Source: Chlamydiota bacterium (GTDB lineage: Bacteria > Chlamydiota > Chlamydiia > Chlamydiales > Rhabdochlamydiaceae). From it: 48,921 nucleotides of DNA. The stretch lies in contig JAPLSW010000046.1 in the NCBI GenBank assembly GCA_026398435.1, positions 1 through 48,921 of the forward strand. Reading direction: 5' to 3'. This document shows, in pieces, positions 22,805 through 32,832 of the stretch. Each line of letters starts with the position of its first letter. The stretch's first letter is position 1. The notes beneath the pieces were generated by a model. The model saw only the letters and a list, made by a program, of their open reading frames with translations. It had not been told where the DNA came from and searched no databases. The position numbers and the translations under genes were made by a program.

Positions 22805-25675
22805 TTAATTGAGTTCTTGTTTAAGGTAAGTGATCTCAATTGCTTGGATCAAATCACCTTCATTTATATCGTTGAAGTTTTGAAGCACGATACCGCACTC
22901 AATTCCTTTGCTTACTTCTTTTACGTCTTCTTTACCACGTTTAAGCGAGGCAATAGCTCCTTTCCATACAAGCTCTTTGCCACGCATAAGGCGTACAACG
23001 CAATTACGTTTGATAAAGCCTTCTGTTACTTGGCATCCTGCGATATTTCCAAGTTGAGAAGATTTAAAGACGGCTTTTACTTCTGCCTGGCCAACATCAT
23101 TCTCTTGAGCAAGCTTATCAAGAAGACCTAGCATTAGCTCGGTTGTATCGTCTACAGCATGGTAGATGATGTCATGAAGCTTTACTTTGACTTTGAGTTG
23201 CTTGATAAGGCTTTCGGCACGGCTTTCAATTTTGGTATGGAAGCCTATAATGGTAGCTTTTGAAGTCGCTGCATACTGAATATCGGATTCCGAAATTTCC
23301 CCAATTCCCTCAGAAATAAAGCAGATTTCTACTTTAGTAGATGGAATTTTAAGAAGAGAAGTTTTTAGAGCCTCAAGAGATCCTTGCACGTCCGCTTTAA
23401 CGATAAGGTTAAGCACTTTCTTTTCAACATTATCCACTTTTTGTTGGAGGAAGTTTTCAAGAGAGCCCCGTTTCGATTGCTGAAGAAGGGTGGTTTTATG
23501 TCCCTCAGTTCTTTTCTGAGAGATGTCCCTTGCTTCTTTTTCATCTTTAACAGCAACAAATTCACTTCCCGCTTCCGGTAGTCCTGATAGTCCTGTGATC
23601 TTCACAGGGGTAGAAGGACCAGCTTCATTAAGTTCTTTGCCGAACTCGTCATGCATTGTTTTAATACGGGCGTAGTTCTGTCCAAAAACAATAGAATCAC
23701 CAATACGAAGTGTTCCATTTCGGATCAGGATAGTCGCTACAGCTCCCATGCCTTTATGCATCTCGGACTCGATAACACTACCTCGCGCTCTGCTGCTAGG
23801 ACTTGCTTTTAGTTCTAGGATCTCAGCTTGAAGAGCGAGCATTTCGAGCAGCTCTTTAATACCGGTACCATCAACAGCTGAACAATTTACTGTAATTGTA
23901 GTTCCGCCCCATGTTTCAGGAAGAAGATTTTGGTCTGCAAGCTGGCGATAGACAGTATCTGCATTAAAGTTCGGTTTATCGCATTTATTGATTGCAACAA
24001 CGATTGGAACTTTAGCTTCAAGAGCTTGATTCAGAGCCTCTATTGTTTGCGCCCTGATCCCCTCATCTCCTGCGACAACAAGTACAACGATATCTGTAAC
24101 GTCCGCACCGCGAGCTCTCATAGCTGAGAATGCTTCGTGACCAGGGGTATCCAAAATCGTTATATTACCAACTGCCGTATGACATTTAAAGGCGCCAATA
24201 TGTTGTGTAATGGCTCCTGCTTCTCCTGAGACTCTATTCGATTTGCGAATGGTGTCAATTAAGCTTGTTTTGCCATGGTCAACGTGACCCATAAATGTGA
24301 CAACAGGGGGTCTCAAATGTAATTCATCTGCATTTGATTCTTTGATTTCATCTTTAATTGTCTTATCTGTGACTTGGATTCGTTTTTCTTCTGCAGTATC
24401 AATTGTGATTTCGCAATCAAATTCATGGCCTAGAAGCTGTATTGTTGTTACATCATCGAGCAAGTCATTCAGAGTAATTGCTACACCTTGCATAAATAAT
24501 TTAGAAATCAGTTGCGATGCTTTTAACTTCATTTCAACAGCTAAATCTTTTACAGATATAGGAAGTCTGATTTTTAAGTTTTTAGGTCTAATGACCTCTT
24601 CTTGCATTTGGCCTTTAAATTTAAAGGACTTCTTTTTACGCCAGACTTCTTCATCCCCAGCGCGCAGTCCTTGTCTATCTCTAGCATCAAAAGAGCGGGA
24701 TGGCTCTGGTTTCTTTGCAGCTTTTGCAGCAGCGGCTTTACGGAACTTGTCTTCTTCAGCAGCTGTTTTCTTAACAGGTGGAGCTTCCCTTGTTGGATGG
24801 TCTTTTGTTGTAGGAAAAGCCTTTTTAACATCAGGAGCGGCACTGCCTCCGCTTCTAAATGGAGGTCTAGGAGAAGAAGATGGATATCCGCCAGGAGATC
24901 TACCTTGGTATCCTCCGGTTGTAGGAGGACGGGAAAATCTAGTGTCGCCTGTCTGACCGCTTTGATACGCAGGTCTGTCCGAAGGTGGACGGGAGAATCT
25001 AGTTTCTGGAGGTTTGCTGCCTTGGTATCCTCCGGTTGTAGGAGGACGGGAAAATCTAGTTTCGCCAGGTTTGGTGCCTTGATATCCAGGTCCGGTAGAA
25101 GGGGGACGAGAATATCTGGTTTCGTCAGGCTTGCTGCCTTGATATCCAGGTCCACTAGAAGGTGGGCGAGAAAATCTGGTCTCTGCAGGTTGTGTGCCTT
25201 GATAGCCTGGTCTGTCGGTAGGGGAACGGGAAAACCTAGTATCTGCAGGTTTTGTTCCTTGGTATCCTGGTCTATCGGACGGGGGACGAGAAAATCTAGT
25301 CTCAGTCGGTTGTCCACTTTGGTAAGGGGGCCTTTTAACGAAAGTGGTATCGGAACGTCTTTCGTACCCACTCGGCGTGTTTGAAGGAGCAGGCTCTGAA
25401 GTCTCAGCTTGTGGTTTTGCAACTGGTTCTTGCTGGGCCTCTTTAGGTTTTTCTTGCATAGGCTCGATGGGAGCCGCTGCTTTCAAAATCGGCTCAGAAG
25501 TAATGGTTGGCTCTACAGCTTTGGTAGGTACGCTCTTTCCACTGTCGGTCTGATCCATGGCTTTTTCATCAGGCTTTTTTTCTGTCTTGGATGAAACGGG
25601 CCTTTTCAGGTGGTTCAGCTTTAACGCTTCGGCAAGTTGAGCGTTTTTAATATTAAGTTTTAGGTTTTTTGCCAA
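22805..25675 (-). CDS. infB: Translation initiation factor IF-2 with repetitive N-terminus
   Basis: IF-2 brings initiator fMet-tRNA to the 30S subunit. The GTPase core begins near residue 455: GHVDHGKT (G1), DTPGHEAF (G3), NKCD (G4); domains II-IV follow and end in a normal C2 domain. At 956 residues it is long because residues about 118-262 are a run of seven to eight degenerate 20-residue repeats of the form [20 protein letters not shown], rich in Pro, Arg, Gly and Ser. A Pro/Glu/Lys-rich stretch precedes and an Arg/Gly-rich one follows. N-terminal length variation is common in IF-2, but so regular a repeat is unusual. It follows nusA by 3 nt. Confidence 0.95.
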   Translation of the reverse strand: MAKNLKLNIKNAQLAEALKLNHLKRPVSSKTEKKPDEKAMDQTDSGKSVPTKAVEPTITSEPILKAAAPIEPMQEKPKEAQQEPVAKPQAETSEPAPSNTPSGYERRSDTTFVKRPPYQSGQPTETRFSRPPSDRPGYQGTKPADTRFSRSPTDRPGYQGTQPAETRFSRPPSSGPGYQGSKPDETRYSRPPSTGPGYQGTKPGETRFSRPPTTGGYQGSKPPETRFSRPPSDRPAYQSGQTGDTRFSRPPTTGGYQGRSPGGYPSSSPRPPFRSGGSAAPDVKKAFPTTKDHPTREAPPVKKTAAEEDKFRKAAAAKAAKKPEPSRSFDARDRQGLRAGDEEVWRKKKSFKFKGQMQEEVIRPKNLKIRLPISVKDLAVEMKLKASQLISKLFMQGVAITLNDLLDDVTTIQLLGHEFDCEITIDTAEEKRIQVTDKTIKDEIKESNADELHLRPPVVTFMGHVDHGKTSLIDTIRKSNRVSGEAGAITQHIGAFKCHTAVGNITILDTPGHEAFSAMRARGADVTDIVVLVVAGDEGIRAQTIEALNQALEAKVPIVVAINKCDKPNFNADTVYRQLADQNLLPETWGGTTITVNCSAVDGTGIKELLEMLALQAEILELKASPSSRARGSVIESEMHKGMGAVATILIRNGTLRIGDSIVFGQNYARIKTMHDEFGKELNEAGPSTPVKITGLSGLPEAGSEFVAVKDEKEARDISQKRTEGHKTTLLQQSKRGSLENFLQQKVDNVEKKVLNLIVKADVQGSLEALKTSLLKIPSTKVEICFISEGIGEISESDIQYAATSKATIIGFHTKIESRAESLIKQLKVKVKLHDIIYHAVDDTTELMLGLLDKLAQENDVGQAEVKAVFKSSQLGNIAGCQVTEGFIKRNCVVRLMRGKELVWKGAIASLKRGKEDVKEVSKGIECGIVLQNFNDINEGDLIQAIEITYLKQELN
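24890..25324 (-). repeat. Tandem repeats of about 60 bp in infB
   Basis: About seven imperfect copies of a 57-60-bp unit encode TRFSRPP...GYQG blocks in the N-terminal part of IF-2. Two copies are three residues shorter (PPTTGGYQG type). The nucleotide copies differ mainly at third positions, so the array is not brand-new. Confidence 0.85.
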
Positions 25676-25678
25676 CTG

Positions 25679-26950
25679 TTACATCCTTTTTTTTCTTATT
25701 TGATCTAAAATCTTATCCACCATATCTGCGCTTATTCCAGGAATTGTAGCGAGTTGTTCTGGGGTAGAGTTTAGTACCTTTCTAAGGGTATCAAAGCCGG
25801 AGCTTGCCAGGTTCTCTGTAATGAGATTGCTGATACCATCGATTGCTAGAGGTTCGTCAAGTGTTGGGTCATCAGATGTTGCCAGCTGATTTCTGTGAAT
25901 ATTCATGGCAGCTTTATAATCGCTCAATTTTTGAACATGAATATCCATCTCAATCAATTCTCCGTTAAGACGTGCATTCAGTCCTCTTTTACCAAGAACT
26001 GTAGGATACGTTTCGTCTTCTACGATAAGAGTAATTGTCTTGTGTTCTGTGTCAACATTGTATTTTTTGATCTCTACAGGGTTTAATGCATTCTGGAGCA
26101 ATTGGAGAGGATCATTGGAATAAGGCATGATATCGATTTTTTCGTTATTCAGCTCTCTTATGATGTTTTTCACTCTTGTTCCTCTTACACCCACACAAGC
26201 ACCTACAGGATCTACTTTAGAATCAGAAGAAGTGACGGCTATCTTTGTTCGGTATCCCGCTTCTCTTACGATTCTCTCAATAATAATGGTTCCGTCATTT
26301 AGCTCAGGCACTTCCATCTTAAAGAGTTGAGCAACAAATTCAGGATGACTGCGGGAGAGAATAACTTCTGCTCCGCCATTTTCAGTGTCTCGTACTTCAT
26401 AAAGAAGAGCTTGGACCCTATCGCCGACGTTGTATTGTTCTGTCTTGGGATAGAATCTGTCAGGAAGGATTCCTTCTACTTTACCAAGATCTACAATTAG
26501 TGTGGCGCCGCGGATAACTCTTTTTACAGTTCCAGAGATGATCTCTCCGGCTCTGTGTCTATATTCTTCGTAAATTACATCACGCTCAGCGCTTTTAAGT
26601 TTTTGAGACATGACTTGTCTTGCTGTTTGCGCAGCGATTCTTCCAAAATCATTTGGAGTTATTACAATATCTACCCATTGGCCAATTTCGCAGTAAGGAT
26701 TAATTACTTGAGCATCTTCTAGAGAGATTTCTTCTTCAGGAATGGTTACCTTATCAACAACTTCTTTCTGTGCGATCACATCAATATCGCCAGTTTTGGC
26801 GTTGACCTTGACAGTTACATTGATAAATCCCTTAATGTTTTTGCGGGCAGCGGCTCGAAGCGCTTCTTCCACAGCATTAATGATGATATCTCTTTTAATT
26901 CCTTTTTCGCGTTCTAAGTATTCGAAAATCGCGATTAAATCCTTATTCAT
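25679..26950 (-). CDS. nusA: Transcription termination/antitermination protein NusA
   Basis: NusA binds RNA polymerase and nascent RNA, and modulates pausing, termination and antitermination. The 423-residue protein shows the N-terminal domain (IFEYLEREKGIKRDIIINAVEEAL), an S1 domain (GEIISGTVKRVIRGATLIVDLG, about 132-153), two KH domains (GVRGTRVKNIIRELNNEKIDI and YPTVLGKRGLNARLNGELI) and a C-terminal helix-hairpin-helix (LATIPGISADMVDKILDQI). It has no second acidic repeat domain, as in non-proteobacterial NusA. It lies between rpsA and infB. Confidence 0.96.
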   Translation of the reverse strand: MNKDLIAIFEYLEREKGIKRDIIINAVEEALRAAARKNIKGFINVTVKVNAKTGDIDVIAQKEVVDKVTIPEEEISLEDAQVINPYCEIGQWVDIVITPNDFGRIAAQTARQVMSQKLKSAERDVIYEEYRHRAGEIISGTVKRVIRGATLIVDLGKVEGILPDRFYPKTEQYNVGDRVQALLYEVRDTENGGAEVILSRSHPEFVAQLFKMEVPELNDGTIIIERIVREAGYRTKIAVTSSDSKVDPVGACVGVRGTRVKNIIRELNNEKIDIMPYSNDPLQLLQNALNPVEIKKYNVDTEHKTITLIVEDETYPTVLGKRGLNARLNGELIEMDIHVQKLSDYKAAMNIHRNQLATSDDPTLDEPLAIDGISNLITENLASSGFDTLRKVLNSTPEQLATIPGISADMVDKILDQIRKKRM

Positions 26951-27006
26951 ACGGCAGGCCTCTAGATACGGCTTTAAGCTTCAATTAGTCCTAATAAGGT
27001 TCAGGA

Positions 27007-27072
27007 CGTTTAGTTTGTTAAACGACAGAGGGCAAAATGGCAGGGAATAAATTCCCCTACATTTTGCCTCTG
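27007..27072 (-). terminator. Long imperfect hairpin between rpsA and nusA
   Basis: CAGAG-GGCAAAATG (27026-27039) pairs with CATTTTGCC-TCTG (27060-27072), with an inner stem GGGAAT/ATTCCC. A smaller hairpin CGTTTA/TAAACG lies at 27007-27024. On the minus strand it stands between the rpsA stop and the nusA start. There is no long T-run after it, so it may be a partial terminator, an RNA-processing site or a NusA autoregulatory site; I cannot decide. Confidence 0.5.
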
Positions 27073-27141
27073 ATTCTTACTTTTCTCAAAAGTGTGAGAA
27101 CGGTAAAGAAGACTCTTAAGGCAGAGTCCCCTCAAAGGCGA

Positions 27142-28902
27142 TTAACCTTCTTGGGAAGTTTCTTCTTCTTCAGCGTCCTTTTTCTTTTTCTTACTTGGAG
27201 CCTTAGGTTTAGAAGCGCCAACAACAATGTCGTCTCTGTTGCATTTGTTCTTGTCTATCAGATGTTCTTTGATAGAAAGGGCGATTTTTTTGTGCTCAGG
27301 ATCTAATTTAATGACCTTAGCAGTGATTTCATCACCTTTATTGACAACTTCTTCTACTTTACCAAAAGGCTGATCGGAAAGCTCAGTTACATGTACGAGC
27401 GCTTCGATTCCATTAGGAAGCTCAACAAAAGCTCCAAATGCTGTAATCTTAGATACTGTTCCTGTTACTAGAGTTCCTACCGGCATAGTTTTTTCAATCG
27501 ATTCCCAAGGATTATCGCTGAGTTGTTTCACGCCAAGAGTGATTTTTTTGCTCTCTTTATCGACAGAAAGAACAACTGACTCTACTTTGTCACCCTTTTT
27601 AAGGACTTCTGATGGATGGGATACTTTCTTGATCCAGCTCAGATCGGAGATGTGAATAAGACCATCTATACCTGGCTCTAACTCTACAAAAGCACCGTAG
27701 TTTGTTAGGTTGCGGATTTCAGCTTGTACGCTGCTACCGATAGGGTATTTTTTCTCAACATCATCCCAAGGATTTTTCTCAGTTTGCTTAATACCTAAAG
27801 AAATTTTTCCTTCTTCTTTCTGGATAGAAAGAACTATAGCTTCTACTTCATCGCCTTTTTTAACGATTTCGTTAGGATCTGTTACGTTCTTAACCCATGA
27901 CATTTCAGAAACATGGATAAGTCCTTCGATACCTGGTTCGATTTCGATAAATGCTCCATAAGGGACTAAGTTTACGATTTTGCCGTGAACTTTAGTTCCG
28001 ATAGGATATCTTTTTTCGATCTCTTCCCATGGGTTGTTCTCTTTCTGTTTCATGCCTAGAGCTACTCGCCCTTTTTCTTTGTCGACATGAAGAATAACAA
28101 CTTCGAGTTCTTGACCCATAGCAACCATCTCAGAAGGATGTTTGATACGCTTCCATGTCATGTCAGTGATGTGTAAGAGGCCATCGATTCCGTCTAAGTC
28201 TAGGAATACGCCGAAGTCTGTGATGTTTTTCACGACGCCAGTGCGAACTTCACCTTCGTTGATGTTTCCAAGAAGCTCAGCTTTACGAGAGATTCTTTCT
28301 TCTTCGAGGAGCTCACGGCGAGAAACAACGATATTCTTTCTTTCGCTGTTAATCTTAAGTATTTTGAATTCGTAGGTATGGCCGATATACTCATCAAGGT
28401 TTTTGATTCTCTTATTGTCGATTTGCGAGCCTGGAAGAAATGCTTCCATGCCGATATCGACCATAAGGCCACCTTTGACTTTGCGTATAACTTTACCTTT
28501 AACAATAGAACCTTCGTTACAGTTTGTGCTGATATGTTCCCATTGTCTTTGGCGACGAGCTTTCTCTCTAGAAAGAACGATTTGTCCGTCTTCGCCTTCA
28601 GTTTGGTCGAGATATACTTCAGCTTCGATGCCGAGTACAATTTCACCTGGCTCAGAGAATTCGTTGATAGGCACAAGGCCCTCTGATTTTAGTCCAACAT
28701 CGATAACGACGAAATCTTTTGTGATTTCGACGATTCTTCCTTTCAGAATCTGACCGGCGCTCATAGAGGCAACGGAACCTTCATTTGAAGATTCTTCTTT
28801 ACGCTTCAGTAATTTCTTAAATTGGTTTGCATCTTCCTCTTGGAATTCGACATCATCTATGATCTTGCTGTCGCTCCAGTCGTGTTTTAAATTCTTGGAC
28901 AT
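27142..28902 (-). CDS. rpsA: 30S ribosomal protein S1
   Basis: S1 binds mRNA leaders and helps the 30S subunit start on structured messages. The 586-residue protein has six S1 domains (about residues 50-120, 136-200, 220-290, 305-375, 390-460 and 475-545), each with the G-x-x-V...G-x-F/L-V-D/E signature, such as [20 protein letters not shown] and [22 protein letters not shown]. The N-terminal extension is acidic and the C-terminus Lys-rich ([12 protein letters not shown]). It is the first gene of the rpsA-nusA-infB-rbfA-truB run, the same order as in C. trachomatis. Confidence 0.96.
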   Translation of the reverse strand: MSKNLKHDWSDSKIIDDVEFQEEDANQFKKLLKRKEESSNEGSVASMSAGQILKGRIVEITKDFVVIDVGLKSEGLVPINEFSEPGEIVLGIEAEVYLDQTEGEDGQIVLSREKARRQRQWEHISTNCNEGSIVKGKVIRKVKGGLMVDIGMEAFLPGSQIDNKRIKNLDEYIGHTYEFKILKINSERKNIVVSRRELLEEERISRKAELLGNINEGEVRTGVVKNITDFGVFLDLDGIDGLLHITDMTWKRIKHPSEMVAMGQELEVVILHVDKEKGRVALGMKQKENNPWEEIEKRYPIGTKVHGKIVNLVPYGAFIEIEPGIEGLIHVSEMSWVKNVTDPNEIVKKGDEVEAIVLSIQKEEGKISLGIKQTEKNPWDDVEKKYPIGSSVQAEIRNLTNYGAFVELEPGIDGLIHISDLSWIKKVSHPSEVLKKGDKVESVVLSVDKESKKITLGVKQLSDNPWESIEKTMPVGTLVTGTVSKITAFGAFVELPNGIEALVHVTELSDQPFGKVEEVVNKGDEITAKVIKLDPEHKKIALSIKEHLIDKNKCNRDDIVVGASKPKAPSKKKKKDAEEEETSQEG

Positions 28903-29140
28903 GTTGAAGGTTTCTCCTACTAGTTTCTAGTTAAAGCCGAGAGTCTAACAAATGATTTGTAAAATAATCAATGGCAAAATCTACGGGAAAAATATTCATT
29001 CTCTCTTCTGAAGTGCTTTTTATGATTATAAAAATAATTTTCGCTATGCTATAAATGCTGTTTACTTGAAAATCTCTATACAGACTATTGCAAATCTAAT
29101 TTTCTTTTTGATAGTATGCCAAAGCTTGACATGGGATTTT

Positions 29141-29944
29141 ATGCAAATATTAATAATGAAGTTTGGTGGAGCCTCTGTTGCAACTCCTGGCTCTTTTCAA
29201 AGAGTGGCAGAAATTATTCTAAAACGAGCTAGTGACTTCGAAAGGGTTGTTGTCGTTGTGAGTGCAATGGGTGATACCACCAACCAACTGATTCAATTAG
29301 CTAGGCAGGTTCACCCATCTCCTCCAAAAAGAGAATTGGATATGCTCGTCTCTGTAGGTGAAAGGATCAGTATATCATTGCTTGCTATGGCGCTTGGCTT
29401 AAAAGGAAAAGAGGCTATTAGTTTTACTGGGAGCCAGTCAGGGATCATCACAAGCAATGATCATACTGAAGCTAGAATTTTAACAGTCAAGCCTCATAGA
29501 ATTCTGTCTCAACTAGAAAAAAATAAAATTGTCATCGTAGCTGGATTTCAGGGGGTTAGCCTATCTGGAGAGATTACAACCCTTGGAAGAGGAGGGTCGG
29601 ATACGAGTGCCGTAGCGCTCGGTATTGCTCTAAAAGCTAAGAAAGTGGAATTTTTTAAGGATGTTAAGGGTGTCTATTCAGAAGATCCTAAAAAAAATCC
29701 CGAGGCGGTATTTTATCCAGAGCTCTCTTATGAAAGAGCGTTAGAAATAATGTGTTCGGGCTCCAAAGTTCTACATCCAAGGGCTGTTTTTTTAGCTAAA
29801 AAGAATTCTATACCTTTGCATGTTTTATCTTTTCAAAATTTCTCTTCTGATAATAAGGATGGGACCCTAATACAGTCCTCTAGTAAGAATGCGCATGAAA
29901 ATCCGAGCTATGAAGAGGGGGCGGGGTATGTTAACTTCGAGTAA
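29141..29944 (+). CDS. lysC: Aspartokinase catalytic domain without ACT regulatory domains
   Basis: Aspartokinase makes aspartyl-4-phosphate, the first step towards diaminopimelate, lysine, threonine and methionine. MKFGGASV, SVGERIS, GFQGVSLSGEITTLGRGGSDTSAVAL, FKDVKGVYSEDPKK and MCSGSKVLHPRAV are the full set of amino-acid-kinase motifs. The product has only 267 residues: it stops just after the kinase domain, where bacterial enzymes carry two ACT domains for feedback control. The downstream frame does not restore an ACT domain. So the enzyme is either naturally unregulated or is paired with a separate regulator. The start MQILIMKFGG is preferred; 25 codons open upstream lack a ribosome-binding site. 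Its end overlaps the next gene by 17 nt. Confidence 0.88.
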   Translation: MQILIMKFGGASVATPGSFQRVAEIILKRASDFERVVVVVSAMGDTTNQLIQLARQVHPSPPKRELDMLVSVGERISISLLAMALGLKGKEAISFTGSQSGIITSNDHTEARILTVKPHRILSQLEKNKIVIVAGFQGVSLSGEITTLGRGGSDTSAVALGIALKAKKVEFFKDVKGVYSEDPKKNPEAVFYPELSYERALEIMCSGSKVLHPRAVFLAKKNSIPLHVLSFQNFSSDNKDGTLIQSSSKNAHENPSYEEGAGYVNFE

Positions 29945-31874
29945 TTTTCCAAAAGTAATTACTGTTTTTGAAGGTTCCTCTGATTCTGCTCAATCAGCAT
30001 TTCATTCAAACCTCATTCGTAGTGTCCTTCGAAAAGTATTGCCAAGGGATGTGTTTTTGGGTCTTTCAGAAAATGAAAAGACGAGTAGTCACTTCTGGCA
30101 AGAAGTGCTTCCTGTCCTAAAAGCAGAGGTCTGGGGACAGGATCCTTATTATTTAAGTTTACAAGTTATTTGCCCTTTTCAGGCTCATGCAGCAAAGTTT
30201 TTTCAAGAAATAGTATCAAGGTGGCTACTTCCTGGTTCAAAGATTACTGTTGAAAGTTTCTTTTCCAGTAAATTTGCTGTGCCGGAACTATATATGGGCG
30301 AGCTGCTTTTTGCTGATGCTGTAGTTCCTCTGCCTTCTGAAAAAGATTTAGAAAGGGTGAGGAAAAATCTTCTAGTCCTAGAAAATGAGATTTTTCTCGG
30401 ATTAAGCTCTTACTTCCAAGCGGGACGGATTCTTGAAGTAAAGGGGATTTCGTCTAATGAAAAGAACGCGGTGATCCAAGAGACTCTATCCTTAATTGTG
30501 CAAAAAAGGCCTCATTTTTTTGATTATGATGTTTTTACTCTTATGCAACAGTTTTTTTTGGTTTGCAGGGAAGAGTTTAAGCAAGCTAGAGACTGTTTTC
30601 ACTTAAGTCGTATGGTTTATACTATTTATTTATTTAAAAAAAATCTGACAGCTTTAGCGGAGAGTTTGCCGGGACAGCGTCATGTTAGTTTGAAGGTAAG
30701 TAAATTGCGTATCCACCTCCCTTTTATGACCAAGAAAGTTCTTGGGCTTTTTGTCGGGGTGAATTTTTTACATAAAAATGAAGTATTTGATGAGCATCAT
30801 CTGATGAAATCGATCGAAAACTACCTTTCGGATGTTAAACTTGTCGAGGATTCTTCCTTTATATTGCCAAGTATTGAGGAGAAGGTGCAAATCGTATATG
30901 TCGAGATAGAAAAATTAAGTGGTTTGGAGTTCGCTCCTGAAGAGGTTCATCTCCTCAGGCAAAAGCTACCTGGTGATCTAAAAAATCATGTAGAAAAGTT
31001 GATGCCTGCTGTATTCATGCCTAGAAATGAAGAAGAGGTAATGAAAAACATACTTGTTTTGAGCCATGAGCTCAGATATTTCAGGGATTTGCCTCAGGTG
31101 ATAATTTCATTTGAAGAGCAGGCTGATGATGATCTTGTTTTTACGGTAATTTTTTTAAGGTTGCTTGTAGTGGAAGAGGCCCTCTCAATTGAGGAGCTGT
31201 ATAGGAAATCGTGCGGACGATTTTCCTTTGCTGAAGATAGAGTTAAAAGGGTAGGGATGCTTCGGGGGAAATATCCAAAAGAAGCCACGGTATTCCGTTT
31301 GAATCTTCCTAAGGCGATGTTTTTGAGAGAAGATCACACTGTGGATCTGCTTAAGGCAAGACAAGAGGTGGTTTTGGAATTGAATCAAATTCTAGGGGAA
31401 TTCAGAGATTATAATGGGGGGATGATTGCCAAACAGAATGAAACTCTTATCGGTCTAAAAAAAATAATTGGTGATTTAGATAAAAACGAAGCGCTTCTAC
31501 TAGAAAATTTCTTTCACGCGCTTTTACCAATGGAAGCAAGGAATGTAGTGGCTTTGCCTGTTTTAAAAACCTTCTTTGGTAAGTTGCAAGAGTCTATTCG
31601 TGAGGTGAATTTAGAAGAAAGTTTTGCTGAAGAGACTAATTATTACTGTCTTGTGATTAAATCAAAAGAGCCTTTTCATAAGGAAGATATGGCAATTATC
31701 GTCAAAAGCTTGGGTCTTTCTTCTTGTGAGCTAATTACCTCTATAGTCCACCTGGAAAGTTATCATTATTTTTGTAGTTTACTCCTTTCTGAAGATGGGG
31801 AAGTTCGGCAGAGGTGGAAGAGGATTGTTTGTCAGGTAAGAGAGGCTCTTTCTCCTCTTGAATCTATCTATTGA
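29928..31874 (+). CDS. Large cytoplasmic protein of unknown function
   Basis: I do not recognise this 648-residue protein. The start MLTSSNFPKV (29928) follows GGGGGCGGGGT, an adequate ribosome-binding site; 13 more codons are open. It has no signal peptide or membrane helix. It mixes alpha/beta segments with helical stretches (LRQKLPGDLKNHVEKLMP; LLKARQEVVLELNQILGEFRDYN), with hydrophobic beta-like strands (VIISFEEQ, LVFTVIFLRLLVVEE, NYYCLVIKS) that recur at the middle and end, suggesting duplicated small domains. It overlaps lysC by 17 nt and precedes rpe, so it is probably co-translated with the aspartokinase. No catalytic motif is evident. A separately encoded regulatory subunit for the ACT-less kinase is one untested possibility. 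Confidence 0.7.
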   Translation: MLTSSNFPKVITVFEGSSDSAQSAFHSNLIRSVLRKVLPRDVFLGLSENEKTSSHFWQEVLPVLKAEVWGQDPYYLSLQVICPFQAHAAKFFQEIVSRWLLPGSKITVESFFSSKFAVPELYMGELLFADAVVPLPSEKDLERVRKNLLVLENEIFLGLSSYFQAGRILEVKGISSNEKNAVIQETLSLIVQKRPHFFDYDVFTLMQQFFLVCREEFKQARDCFHLSRMVYTIYLFKKNLTALAESLPGQRHVSLKVSKLRIHLPFMTKKVLGLFVGVNFLHKNEVFDEHHLMKSIENYLSDVKLVEDSSFILPSIEEKVQIVYVEIEKLSGLEFAPEEVHLLRQKLPGDLKNHVEKLMPAVFMPRNEEEVMKNILVLSHELRYFRDLPQVIISFEEQADDDLVFTVIFLRLLVVEEALSIEELYRKSCGRFSFAEDRVKRVGMLRGKYPKEATVFRLNLPKAMFLREDHTVDLLKARQEVVLELNQILGEFRDYNGGMIAKQNETLIGLKKIIGDLDKNEALLLENFFHALLPMEARNVVALPVLKTFFGKLQESIREVNLEESFAEETNYYCLVIKSKEPFHKEDMAIIVKSLGLSSCELITSIVHLESYHYFCSLLLSEDGEVRQRWKRIVCQVREALSPLESIY

Positions 31875-31960
31875 TTCTTTTTTAAGGCAAAAAGCATTCC
31901 CTTAATTCATGGAAATCGATATCTTTTATATCTATTATTTAAGATTTATCTGGGAGATTT

Positions 31961-32680
31961 ATGAAAAAGAGTTCTTTGATACAGATTGCTCCCTCCATTT
32001 TATCCGGGGATTTCGGATCCTTGGCTCTTGAAGCAAAAAAAGCGGAAGATGCGGGTGCTGATGCTCTTCACTTTGATGTAATGGATGGGCACTTCGTTCC
32101 TAATTTAACGCTTGGGCCAAGAGCTCTTGCGGCAATCAATAAAGCGACAAAACTTTTTTTAGATGTTCATTTAATGATGTATAACCCATTTGACTATATA
32201 GAAAGATTTGTCGAAGCGGGCGCTGATCGCATTACCTTTCATTTGGAAGCCACTGAGGACGTGGAAGAGACTTTATCTTTTATAAGGCGCTGCAATATAC
32301 AGGCAGGTCTTGCCTTTTGCCCGGATACATCGATGTCTCTTATACCTAAATATTTGGATAAGTGTGATCTCATACTTATTATGACGGTAAATCCCGGTTT
32401 TGGGGGGCAGGCTTTTATGCCCGAAATGCTAGAAAAGGTGAAATTTACTAGAGATGTCTGTGAAAAGCTCAATATCCATAAAGGGGGCTTTGTTCCGGGA
32501 GAAAATTACAAAGGGCCAATTTTACAACCTTTTGATATAGAAGTCGATGGAGGCGTAGATGCTGCTACAGCACCTCTTTGTATCGAAGCTGGAGCAAACG
32601 TCTTAGTTTCTGGTAGTTATCTTTATGGCTCAAAGAATATGAGCTCCGCTATTGAGATTTTGCGTGGCGTAAAAAAATAA
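31961..32680 (+). CDS. rpe: Ribulose-phosphate 3-epimerase
   Basis: Rpe interconverts ribulose-5-P and xylulose-5-P in the pentose phosphate pathway. TIM-barrel motifs are complete: IAPSILSGDFG, LHFDVMDGHFVPNLTLG (metal His/Asp), DVHLMM, MTVNPGFGGQAF and EVDGGVDAATA, then VSGSYLYG. The 239-residue length is slightly above the usual 220 because of an insert KGGFVPGENYKGPI before the last Asp strand. GGGAG precedes the ATG. In C. trachomatis rpe is followed by efp-accB-accC; here yvcK and a HAD gene intervene. Confidence 0.95.
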   Translation: MKKSSLIQIAPSILSGDFGSLALEAKKAEDAGADALHFDVMDGHFVPNLTLGPRALAAINKATKLFLDVHLMMYNPFDYIERFVEAGADRITFHLEATEDVEETLSFIRRCNIQAGLAFCPDTSMSLIPKYLDKCDLILIMTVNPGFGGQAFMPEMLEKVKFTRDVCEKLNIHKGGFVPGENYKGPILQPFDIEVDGGVDAATAPLCIEAGANVLVSGSYLYGSKNMSSAIEILRGVKK

Positions 32681-32832
32681 TATCTTTTTTACGAGGATTG
32701 TCTGAAGTTTGGCCTCAAGTTGCAGGTTGCGTTTTGCTGATTTCTGGCATATACTTGTTGATTCAAAATGCGCATTTGCTGTTATAGTTTTTATTATAGA
32801 ATTCAGTTGCGCTTATTTTTTTGAGGGGTCTT

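Noticed and set aside
24890..25324. CRISPR-like array
   Set aside because: Regular repeats are present but lie in frame within infB, have no unique spacers and encode the protein's repeats.
24574..25422. Long open frames of 260-282 codons on both strands across the infB repeat region
   Set aside because: They are shadows of the repetitive, codon-biased infB N-terminus; they have no ribosome-binding site or recognisable domain and low-complexity composition.
29126..29155. TTGACA promoter just inside lysC
   Set aside because: A -35-like TTGACA at 29126 would start transcription at or beyond the start codon, so it is more likely chance, unless the start is further downstream.
29889..31874. Frameshifted continuation of aspartokinase (ACT domain in the next frame)
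   Set aside because: The overlapping frame shows no ACT-type sequence after the junction and has its own ribosome-binding site and start codon.
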